Below are positions 16,006-24,802 of a DNA stretch of 64,000 nt, in pieces; within the stretch, counting starts at the first letter, position 1; every line of letters starts with the position of its first letter. The notes beneath the pieces were generated by a model. That model was given only the letters and a program-made list of their open reading frames with translations, did not search any database and had not been told where the DNA came from. Origin of the DNA: an uncultured delta proteobacterium (GTDB taxonomy: Bacteria > Desulfobacterota > Desulfobulbia > Desulfobulbales > Desulfurivibrionaceae); contig CAIPYE010000004.1 in assembly GCA_903869265.1 (NCBI GenBank), forward strand, positions 62,001-126,000, read 5' to 3'. Both the position numbers and the translations under genes were made by a program.

Positions 16006-17415
16006 ATGCATTCAAACGGTTCATCAACGAACTTTCTCCGCCGTCTTCTGGTGCTTGGCACCATCAGAAAAAAGACCCTCGCCATTCTCGCCGCCACCTT
16101 TCTTTCTTCCTTCCTGCTTCTCCACGCTGTTTCCCAATATGTTCTCCTGCAAAGCTTTAAAGATTTGGAAATCCACACGGCCAGGCATTGTCTGACCGAG
16201 ATCGGCAAGGAGCTTGGCGCGGGCCTGGAGGTGCTGGATACCCTTAACCGTGACTGGGCCTGGTGGGACGATGCTGTTTCCTTTGTCGCCAAGCCAACCC
16301 CTGAATTCATTGCCACAAACCTCACCGATGAAACCTTTGTCAGTTCGAAATTGGACCTGATTGGTTTTTTTGCCCCGGATGGCGTCCCGGTCTGTTTGAT
16401 CAATTATGACCGCCAGCGGGGGGAGAAGGTCCGGGTTTCAGAGGAGCTGCTGGATTTTTTCAAAACCCACCCGGAGTTGATCCGGCATGCGGATGCGGAA
16501 AGTGTGCGCAAGGGGATCGTGATTTTTCCCCAGGGGGTGATGCTTTTTGTCTCGCGGCCTATTCTCACCAGCACCCGCCAGGGACCGGTGCAGGGAGCGC
16601 TGGTTTTTGGCCGCGCTCTTGACGCCGGGGAAATAGCGCGGATCGCCCAGGGCGAAGATATTTTTCTCAATGTCGCCACCCTGGCGGAGGCCAAGGAAAA
16701 CCCGCGGCAACTGGAGGTTATCAAGAAAATCCAGGACTCCGGGGACAAGATGGCCACTTTTGCCAAAGGGGCAAACATGGCCGGGGCCCTGCTGGTGGAT
16801 GACCTTTTCGGCAAGCCGGCCCTGCTCATGGAGGCGACTCTGCAACGGAGCATTTATGCGCGGGGGCAGCGGGCAATTTCTGTGCTGGGCTGGCTCTTTT
16901 TTGGGGTCAGCGGTCTGATCTGTCTGGTGATGATGCTCCTGCTTGATAGGTTGGTGGTCGGGCCGGTGGTGGTGTTGAGCAATGCGGTTTCCCGGATCGG
17001 AGAAGAGGCGGATGCCGAAGGCAGGGTAGGGGTTGAAGGTCCGGTGGAAATCAAGCGGTTGGCAACCTCCATCAACACCATGCTGGCAGGGTTGGCGCGT
17101 GCCAACCAGTTGCTGGCTGGAAAGAATGTGCTGCTGGCTGAGGAGATCGTCGAGCGCAAAGAGTTGGAGCAGGAACGGGAAGGGCTGATCGTCCAACTGC
17201 AAGAGGCCTTGGCCCAGGTGAGAACCCTAAGCGGTTTTCTGCCGATCTGCGCCTCCTGCAAGAAAATCCGGGATGACACCGGATATTGGAAACAGATCGA
17301 GGCCTACCTCAGCGACCATGCGGATGTGACCTTCAGCCATGGGATCTGCCCGGATTGCGCGCAGAGGCTCTATGGCGATTTTATCGATGTGGATGAGGCG
17401 CTGAAGAAAAAGTGA
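16006..17415 (+). CDS. Membrane signalling protein with CHASE4 and HAMP domains and an uncharacterised Cys-rich C-terminal module
   Basis: A 469-residue protein: membrane segment at ~25-45, periplasmic CHASE4 domain (~50-270, with the hallmark DWAWWDDAVSFV), second membrane segment (~288-310), HAMP (~312-365), a coiled coil, then a C-terminal ~60-residue module LPICASCKKIRDDTGYW...GICPDCAQRLY with two CXXC pairs. No kinase, GGDEF, HD or methyl-accepting domain is present. The last module recurs at the ends of many deltaproteobacterial sensors. The CXXC pairs may bind zinc. The stop is directly next to the convergent folA stop. Confidence 0.8.
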   Translation: MHSNGSSTNFLRRLLVLGTIRKKTLAILAATFLSSFLLLHAVSQYVLLQSFKDLEIHTARHCLTEIGKELGAGLEVLDTLNRDWAWWDDAVSFVAKPTPEFIATNLTDETFVSSKLDLIGFFAPDGVPVCLINYDRQRGEKVRVSEELLDFFKTHPELIRHADAESVRKGIVIFPQGVMLFVSRPILTSTRQGPVQGALVFGRALDAGEIARIAQGEDIFLNVATLAEAKENPRQLEVIKKIQDSGDKMATFAKGANMAGALLVDDLFGKPALLMEATLQRSIYARGQRAISVLGWLFFGVSGLICLVMMLLLDRLVVGPVVVLSNAVSRIGEEADAEGRVGVEGPVEIKRLATSINTMLAGLARANQLLAGKNVLLAEEIVERKELEQEREGLIVQLQEALAQVRTLSGFLPICASCKKIRDDTGYWKQIEAYLSDHADVTFSHGICPDCAQRLYGDFIDVDEALKKK

Positions 17416-17889
17416 TCAGGGGCGGGAGAAAACAGTGAAGGTGTAAGGCTCCGTCCCTTCCTCACGTTCCGCCGAGATTTCACGGAATTGCCTGGGGTCA
17501 AAGTCGGGAAAAAGAATGTCTCCCTCCACTTCCCGGTCAAGCGTGGTGAGAAAGATGGATTCGGCCAGGGGGAGGGCTTCTCGGTAAATCTCGCCGCCTC
17601 CGGCAATGAATATCGTTTCATCTTTGGGGCAGAGGGCGATGGCGTCGGACAGGCTTGGGGTTACCAGGCAGCCCTCAACCTGGTAGTTTCGGTTGCGGCT
17701 GATGATTATGGTTTTCCGGCCAGGCAGGGCGCGGCCGATGGACTCGAAGGTTTTTCTCCCCATGATCAGGGTGTGGCCCATGGTTATACCCTTGAAGCGT
17801 TGCTGCTCGCCGGGAATGTGCCAGGGGATGGTGTTGTTCCTGCCGATTACCCGATTTTTGGCCATGGCGGCAATGAGGATGATCTTCAT
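17416..17889 (-). CDS. folA: Dihydrofolate reductase
   Basis: A 157-residue DHFR reducing dihydrofolate to tetrahydrofolate with NADPH. Visible landmarks are the N-terminal IAAMAKNRVIGRNNTIPWHIPGE (Met20-loop region with W), MGRKTFESIG (NADPH site) and IFIAGGGEIYREALP. Length is typical. It is the last gene of a minus-strand run behind uup (21 nt) and a DEAD-box helicase. It abuts the convergent CHASE4 gene, with the two stops forming TGATCA. Confidence 0.93.
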   Translation of the reverse strand: MKIILIAAMAKNRVIGRNNTIPWHIPGEQQRFKGITMGHTLIMGRKTFESIGRALPGRKTIIISRNRNYQVEGCLVTPSLSDAIALCPKDETIFIAGGGEIYREALPLAESIFLTTLDREVEGDILFPDFDPRQFREISAEREEGTEPYTFTVFSRP

Positions 17890-17910
17890 CGGCGTGGTTT
17901 GCGCACGGAT

Positions 17911-19812
17911 TTAAGCCTCGCCGGTCTTAACCGCCTCAAGCGCTTCCCAACGTCCATAGGTTTTTTGCAGCTCCTGCTCAAGTTCTGCCAACCGTTTTTG
18001 GGTCCGGGGGATGGTGGAGCTGTCCTTCTGGTACAGGGTCGGATCACCCAACTGCCAGTGCAGCTGCTCTTTCTCCTTTTCCATATCCTCAAGCCGCTGG
18101 GGCAGACCCTCAAGCTCCCGTTCTTCCTTGTAGGAGAGCTTCCGGTGCGCACTCTTTTTGGGTGGTTCTTTTTTGCTGCTTTTCTCGGACTTGGCGACCG
18201 GTGATGGGGCCGGGGCCTGGGGCCGCTGCAAGAGCCAGTCATCGTAGCCGCCTGCGTACTCCTCCACCCTCCCTCCGCCCTCAAAAACCAGGGTGGAGGT
18301 GACCACATTGTTCAAGAAGGCCCGGTCATGGCTGACCAGCAGCAGGGTTCCCTCGAAATCCAGCAGCAACTCTTCCAGTAACTCCAGAGTTTCCACGTCG
18401 AGATCGTTGGTGGGCTCGTCCATCACCAGCACGTTGAAAGGCTGGGTGAACAGCTTGGCCAGAAGGAGCCGGTTCTTTTCCCCACCGGAGAGAACGCGCA
18501 CCGGCGAACGGGTCCGGTCCGGGGCAAAGAGGAAATCCTGCAGGTAGCTGATGATATGGCGGGGCAGCCCGTTGATCATCACAGTGTCACCGCCGTCGGT
18601 CACGTTGTCGGCCACGGTCTTTTCCGGGTCGAGCTGTTCCCGGTTCTGGTCGAAATAGCAGGACTCAATGCGGGTGCCCAGGGTGATGGTGCCTTCCGAG
18701 GGCTCAAGCTGGCCCAAGAGAAGCTTGAGCAGGGTGGACTTGCCAACCCCGTTGGGACCGATGATCCCCACCTTGTCCCCGCGCATGATGGTGGCGGAGA
18801 GATTCTTGATGATGGGGACGTTGTCGTAATAAAACGAGACATTCTTGAGCGAGGCCACCAGCTTGCCGGAGCGCTCGGCGTCCTGCATCTGGATGCGGGC
18901 TTTGCCGGTCTGGGTTCGGCGTTCGGAACGTTCCTTGCGCAGGTCGATTAGCGCCCGGACTCTGCCTTCGTTGCGGGTGCGGCGGGCTTTGATCCCCTGG
19001 CGGATCCAGGTTTCTTCCTGGGCCAGCTTCTTGTCAAATTTATGGCTCTGGCTCGCTTCAGCCTCCAGGGCGTCCTGTTTGCGCTGGAGATAGGTGGCAA
19101 AGTTGCCGGGCCAGCTGGTGAGCCGTCCCCGGTCCAGCTCCACGATCCGGGTGGCGATCTTCTGGAGCAGCATGCGGTCATGGGTGACAAAGAGCAGGGT
19201 GGAGGAAAAGCCTAGGAGAAACTCTTCCAGCCAGTTGATGGCCTCGATGTCCAGATGGTTGGTGGGCTCGTCCAGCAGCAGCAGATCGGGCTCGCTGACC
19301 AGGGCCCGGGCCAGCAGCACCCTGCGTTTGAGCCCGCCGGAAAGGGTGGTGAACTCCTGGTCGGTTGGGAGTTGCAGCCGGGAAAGGACCGTGTCCACCC
19401 GCTGCTGGGCCTGCCAGCCGTCCGCGGCATCCAAGGCATGCTGGGCATCTTCCAGTTCGGCCAGGACCGCCTCGGAGTGGTCGGTCTGGAGCAGGTGGCT
19501 CACCGCGTGGTAGCGGGCAAGCAGGGCGAACATTTCGCCCAACCCTGCGGCCACCACCTCGTAGACGGTCCCGTTTAAGGTAGCCGGAACTTCCTGGGTG
19601 AGCCGGGCCACGCGCAGCCCTTTTTGCCGGGTGATCTCTCCGCGGTCCGGCTCGAGTTCTCCGGACAGGATCTTCATGAGCGATGATTTGCCTTCGCCGT
19701 TACGGCCCACCAGACAGACCCGTTCGCCGGGTTCAATCTGCAAATCGATGCCGTTGAGCAGGGGCAAACCGCCAAAACTTAAGCCGATATCCTTTAAGGT
19801 AATCGTGGCCAT
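17911..19812 (-). CDS. uup: ABC-F ATPase Uup
   Basis: A 633-residue duplicated ABC-F protein: Walker A GRNGEGKSS and GPNGVGKST, signatures LSGGLKRRVLLA and LSGGEKNRLLLA, Walker B LLLDEPTNHLD and LVMDEPTNDLD, and a C-terminal coiled coil (~550-633) typical of Uup. Uup acts on ribosomes or branched DNA intermediates and suppresses precise transposon excision in E. coli. The start at 19812 (MATITLKDIG) lies 4 nt past the helicase stop (TGATCCTATG), implying translational coupling. The open frame extends upstream over the helicase gene but that part is non-native. Confidence 0.9.
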   Translation of the reverse strand: MATITLKDIGLSFGGLPLLNGIDLQIEPGERVCLVGRNGEGKSSLMKILSGELEPDRGEITRQKGLRVARLTQEVPATLNGTVYEVVAAGLGEMFALLARYHAVSHLLQTDHSEAVLAELEDAQHALDAADGWQAQQRVDTVLSRLQLPTDQEFTTLSGGLKRRVLLARALVSEPDLLLLDEPTNHLDIEAINWLEEFLLGFSSTLLFVTHDRMLLQKIATRIVELDRGRLTSWPGNFATYLQRKQDALEAEASQSHKFDKKLAQEETWIRQGIKARRTRNEGRVRALIDLRKERSERRTQTGKARIQMQDAERSGKLVASLKNVSFYYDNVPIIKNLSATIMRGDKVGIIGPNGVGKSTLLKLLLGQLEPSEGTITLGTRIESCYFDQNREQLDPEKTVADNVTDGGDTVMINGLPRHIISYLQDFLFAPDRTRSPVRVLSGGEKNRLLLAKLFTQPFNVLVMDEPTNDLDVETLELLEELLLDFEGTLLLVSHDRAFLNNVVTSTLVFEGGGRVEEYAGGYDDWLLQRPQAPAPSPVAKSEKSSKKEPPKKSAHRKLSYKEERELEGLPQRLEDMEKEKEQLHWQLGDPTLYQKDSSTIPRTQKRLAELEQELQKTYGRWEALEAVKTGEA

Positions 19813-19816
19813 AGGA

Positions 19817-21364
19817 TCAGCGTGAGGTCTTGGGTCTCGGCGGGCTCTGTCGGCTTGAAGGCGGCCTTCTTCCGCCGGGGCGGGGCCTGCTGCCACTGGG
19901 CCGGCTGCGGGGTGCGGCTGATGGGTCTCTTTTAACCGCGGGCCGAGAAGGGGGCGGGGTTGAAAGCCAGTCCGGATCGGGTTGGATACAGGGCAGCTTG
20001 GCACCGATGAATTCTTCGATGTCGGGCAGCTGGAAGGAATCGGACTCGTCGGCAAAGCTCACCGAGGTGCCAAGGGCGCCAGCCCGGCCGGTCCTCCCGA
20101 TGCGGTGCACATAATCCTCAGGGTCATGGGGCAAGGTATAGTTGACAACATGGCTCACCCCGTCCACATGGATTCCCCGTCCGGCCACATCGGTGGCCAC
20201 CAGCACCCGGATCTTTCCGCCCCGGAAGTTTTCCAGGGTCTTGGTGCGGGTGTGCTGGGGGATGTCGCCGGAGAGGATGGCGCACTGGATGTCGTAGCGG
20301 GCCAGTTTTTCGGCGAGGTGGCGGGTTTCGTCCTTGCGGTTGCAGAAGATCATCACCCGCTCCAGGTTCTGCCGGATGATGATGTTGTAGAGCAGGGCGA
20401 ATTTCTCCTTGCTGCTGACCAGGTAGACCAGCTGTTCCACGGTATCCGTCACTATCTGATCCGGCTCGATCTCCACCGTCACCGGGTTCGTGGTCCACTG
20501 GGAGGCGAGACTGATGACCTGCGGGGTCAGGGTGGCGGAGAAAAGCAGGGTCTGGCGTTTGTCCTTGTTGGGGGTGGAGTGCACTATCTGGCGGACATCC
20601 GGGATAAAGCCCATGTCCAGCATGCGGTCCGCCTCGTCGATGACGAGAATCTCCACCTGATCGAGGTGGACATACTGCTGGCGCTTGAAATCAAGCAACC
20701 GGCCCGGTGTGGCCACCACGATGTCAACCTGCTGGGTGGTGACCTGGCGTTGTTGTTTCTGGTAGTCCATGCCGCCCAGAATCGCCACCGTGGTGACGTT
20801 GCAGTGCTTGGTAAGTTCGCGGGCGTCCTCGACAATCTGGAGAACCAGCTCGCGGGTCGGGGCCAGGATCAGGGCGCGGGGTGAGCCGTGCCGCCGTTTG
20901 CCAGGGGGTGCGGTGCGCAGCAAGCGGGTGAAGATGGTGGCCAGGAAGGCGGCGGTCTTGCCGGTGCCGGTCTGGGCCTTGCCGGTGGCGTCCTTGCCGG
21001 TCAGGGTGTGGGGCAGGATTTGGGCCTGGATGGGGGTGCAGTAGGAAAAGCCCAGGTCGGAGATGGCATGCATGATCTCGCTGGGCAGGTCAAGGTCGTG
21101 GAAGCGCGTTTTGCCCTCGACCTTGGGAACCAAAAACTGAGAGGCATCCCAGGGCGGGGTCGGATCGTCCTCGGGAAGACCTCCCGCTTGCGAGCGGATA
21201 TTTTCCGGGATATGGGGAGGCTTGGGCTCTTTCTTTTTGCCCCGGCGCGGAGAGGTTGAGCGTTGCATCTCTTGCGGGGCGACGGCAGGGGAGATGCTTC
21301 TTGCCCGGCCGGTGATGATTTTTTTCAGTTTGTCACGGAAGCGATTGATGATTTTTCTTACCAA
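19817..21364 (-). CDS. DEAD-box ATP-dependent RNA helicase (RhlB/RhlE group)
   Basis: A 515-residue RNA helicase. A basic N-terminal extension (~1-80) precedes the Q motif ([11 protein letters not shown]...CTPIQ), Walker A ([11 protein letters not shown]), [13 protein letters not shown] box ([10 protein letters not shown]), [21 protein letters not shown] and [11 protein letters not shown] low-complexity Pro/Arg/Ser tail ends the protein and may bind RNA. It unwinds structured RNA in decay or ribosome assembly. The start codon is TTG (21362-21364) with GAGAGG just upstream. It is the first gene of the helicase-uup-folA run. Confidence 0.88.
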   Translation of the reverse strand: MVRKIINRFRDKLKKIITGRARSISPAVAPQEMQRSTSPRRGKKKEPKPPHIPENIRSQAGGLPEDDPTPPWDASQFLVPKVEGKTRFHDLDLPSEIMHAISDLGFSYCTPIQAQILPHTLTGKDATGKAQTGTGKTAAFLATIFTRLLRTAPPGKRRHGSPRALILAPTRELVLQIVEDARELTKHCNVTTVAILGGMDYQKQQRQVTTQQVDIVVATPGRLLDFKRQQYVHLDQVEILVIDEADRMLDMGFIPDVRQIVHSTPNKDKRQTLLFSATLTPQVISLASQWTTNPVTVEIEPDQIVTDTVEQLVYLVSSKEKFALLYNIIIRQNLERVMIFCNRKDETRHLAEKLARYDIQCAILSGDIPQHTRTKTLENFRGGKIRVLVATDVAGRGIHVDGVSHVVNYTLPHDPEDYVHRIGRTGRAGALGTSVSFADESDSFQLPDIEEFIGAKLPCIQPDPDWLSTPPPSRPAVKRDPSAAPRSRPSGSRPRPGGRRPPSSRQSPPRPKTSR

Positions 21365-21540
21365 AATATCCTCTCAGTGGAGATGATGCATTATGACGGA
21401 GTTGCGGATGGTTGCCAGGAGACCATGGCATATTTGGGGAGAATGCAAAATGTTTTTCCGCAGGGAACCTTCGAGAAAAATATGCCGGTCCAGACCGCTT
21501 GAGAAGCTTTTTCGGGCAGGAGCAGGATGAGCGGTCATGG

Positions 21541-21581
21541 AAAAAGGCGGGCAGGCGAACACGTTGGCTCAGTGGTTCGCC
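21541..21581 (-). terminator. Weak terminator downstream of tRNA-Lys
   Basis: On the minus strand, stem GGCGAAC / GTTCGCC (21575-21581 with 21554-21560) followed 8 nt later by five T residues (21541-21545). Confidence 0.35.
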
Positions 21582-21601
21582 GTGGGTTTCATGAGAAAAG
21601 A

Positions 21602-21677
21602 TGGTGGGCCGTCGGGGGCTCGAACCCCAAACCTAGTGATTAAGAGTCACTTGCTCTACCAGTTGAGCTAACGGCCC
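21602..21677 (-). tRNA. tRNA-Lys (anticodon CUU)
   Basis: Complete cloverleaf on the minus strand: acceptor GGGCCGT / ACGGCCC, D stem GCTC/GAGC, anticodon stem AGTGA/TCACT with loop CTCTTAA (anticodon CTT), T arm with GGTTCGAGCCC, discriminator A and an encoded CCA (21602-21604). It reads the AAG lysine codon. Confidence 0.93.
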
Positions 21678-21907
21678 TTCTCTTTATGTCGTGGCAAGAT
21701 ATACACCTTCCGTTTTGCCTTGTCAACTATGTTGCGTCAACTTATTCCGCAATATTTGGGGGGAATACCAGGCTGATTTTTTTGACTGTAACCCAGCCTG
21801 GCAGGTGCAAAAGAGGAGGGCTTCAGGTATAGTGGCTGGATTCGGGTAAAATATTTTTCCCGGCGTGCGCCGGAGATATGGCAGAGTCAAGGCAAAGGAG
21901 AAAATCC

Positions 21908-23098
<1,191 letters not shown>

Positions 23099-23141
23099 GC
23101 GGTTCCGCTGGTTTTGACGATATGGCGGACGGGAATTTGCA

Positions 23142-23627
23142 ATGAAGAGTATCGACACCGCCCTTCATGGGGCGATGCGGGCTGAGGCCCAGAAAACAGT
23201 CCGGCGCCGGGTGCACCACTGTCTGCATGAGAGTCTGGATGATCCGGTGCAGCGGCTGGTGGTGGTTATGGAGCCCGGAACCTATATCCGGCCCCACCGT
23301 CATAGGCAGCCGGCAAAGTGGGAACTTTTCTTCTGTCTGGCCGGCAGCGCTGCGGTGCTGCTTTTTGATGCGGCGGGCCAGCTAACGGACAAGATTGCTT
23401 TTGGCGCCGGCGGGTCGCGTTATGGGGTGGAGATTCCGGCCGGAGTGTGGCACACCCTGATCATCCAAGAGCCTGGCACCCTGCTGGTGGAGATTAAGCC
23501 CGGGCCTTATGCGCCGCTGCCCGAAGAGGATTTTGCCCCCTGGGCTCCGGCGGAAAGCGAGGCCGCTGCAACAGGATTTGAGGCGGCCCTGCATGATTTG
23601 TCTGTCGGCGTGGCGGTTACGCTATAA
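23142..23627 (+). CDS. WbuC family cupin metalloprotein
   Basis: A 161-residue single-domain cupin. The metal-binding motif is visible: PHRHRQPAKWELFFCLAG (HxH and Glu) and a later His in GVWHTLI. WbuC-type cupins occur in polysaccharide clusters, but none is here; instead the gene lies between the two polyamine genes, 43 nt after the first and 14 nt before nspC. A role tied to polyamine synthesis is therefore possible but unproven. Substrate and metal are unknown. Confidence 0.8.
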   Translation: MKSIDTALHGAMRAEAQKTVRRRVHHCLHESLDDPVQRLVVVMEPGTYIRPHRHRQPAKWELFFCLAGSAAVLLFDAAGQLTDKIAFGAGGSRYGVEIPAGVWHTLIIQEPGTLLVEIKPGPYAPLPEEDFAPWAPAESEAAATGFEAALHDLSVGVAVTL

Positions 23628-23641
23628 TTCCGGAAGAGAAA

Positions 23642-24802
23642 ATGAGCCACAAGGTAATCAATATCGGCTGTGACATAAGTCAGGTGCCAACCCCCAGCTA
23701 CGTTTGCGACCGGGCCAGCCTGGCCCGCAATCTCGCCACCCTCGACCAGGTTCAGCAGCGTACCGGCTGTCGGGTTCTCCTGGCCCTCAAGGGGTTTGCC
23801 ATGTTCAGCCTTTTCGGCCAGATCCGCGAGGTGCTGCATGGTGCTTCGGCCAGCTCTCTGTCGGAAGCGCGGCTGGCGGCGGAGGAGTTTTGCAAGGAGG
23901 TGCATGTCTACGCCCCGGCCTACGGAGAGGAGGAGTTCGCTGAAATCCTCGGTTGCGCCGATCATCTGGTCTTCAACTCTTTCCGTCAGTGGCAGCAGTT
24001 CAAGGAGCGGGTAGCCGGGGCAGGCAAGAAGATCTCCTGCGGCATCCGGGTCAATCCGCAGTACTCCGAGGTGGGCGTGGATCTTTACAACCCCTGCGGC
24101 CGCTTCTCGCGCCTCGGCGTGGTGCGCGACCAGTTTAAGCCCGAGCTGCTGGAGGGCATCGAGGGGCTGCATTTTCATGCCCTCTGCGAGCAGGATGCCG
24201 ATGCCCTGGAGCACACGGTTGGTGCCTTTGAGGAGAAATTCGGCGAGTTTCTTTCCGGCATGCACTGGGTCAATTTCGGGGGCGGCCACCACATTACCCG
24301 GGAGGGGTACGATCTCGACCGCCTCTGCGCCACCGTCAGTCGGATTCAGGAGAAATATGGGGTGCAGGTTTATCTGGAGCCGGGCGAGGCCATCGGTCTC
24401 AATATCGGGGTGCTGGTGACCCGGGTCATGGATATTGTGGAAAACGAGATGCACACCGCCATCCTCGACACCTCGGCCACGGCCCACATGCCCGATGTTC
24501 TGGAGATGCCCTACCGACCGGTGCTCTTCGGCGCAGGCGAGCCCGGCGAGTTTGCCCACACCTACCGGTTGGGCGGCCTCTCCTGCCTGGCCGGCGACGT
24601 GATCGGCGATTATTCCTTTCCCGAGCCGCTCGCCATCGGCCAGCGGCTGGTGTTCGGCGACATGGCCCATTACACCATGGTCAAGACCACCACCTTCAAC
24701 GGGGTGCGGCTGCCCAGCATCGTGGTCTGCGATTCGCGCACCGGCGAGAGCAAGGTGGTGCGTTCATTCGGCTACGAGGATTATAAATCCCGGCTTTCCT
24801 AG
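23642..24802 (+). CDS. nspC: Carboxynorspermidine decarboxylase
   Basis: A 386-residue PLP enzyme of the alanine-racemase fold (fold type III), close to diaminopimelate and ornithine decarboxylases. PLP Lys is in LLALKGFAMF (~50); the glycine-rich phosphate loop is WVNFGGGHH; EPGEAIGLN carries a PLP-contacting segment. It decarboxylates carboxy(nor)spermidine to (nor)spermidine, completing the pathway started by the gene at 21908. GGAAGAG precedes the ATG. Its stop overlaps the convergent hydrolase stop in the palindrome CTAG. Confidence 0.92.
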   Translation: MSHKVINIGCDISQVPTPSYVCDRASLARNLATLDQVQQRTGCRVLLALKGFAMFSLFGQIREVLHGASASSLSEARLAAEEFCKEVHVYAPAYGEEEFAEILGCADHLVFNSFRQWQQFKERVAGAGKKISCGIRVNPQYSEVGVDLYNPCGRFSRLGVVRDQFKPELLEGIEGLHFHALCEQDADALEHTVGAFEEKFGEFLSGMHWVNFGGGHHITREGYDLDRLCATVSRIQEKYGVQVYLEPGEAIGLNIGVLVTRVMDIVENEMHTAILDTSATAHMPDVLEMPYRPVLFGAGEPGEFAHTYRLGGLSCLAGDVIGDYSFPEPLAIGQRLVFGDMAHYTMVKTTTFNGVRLPSIVVCDSRTGESKVVRSFGYEDYKSRLS

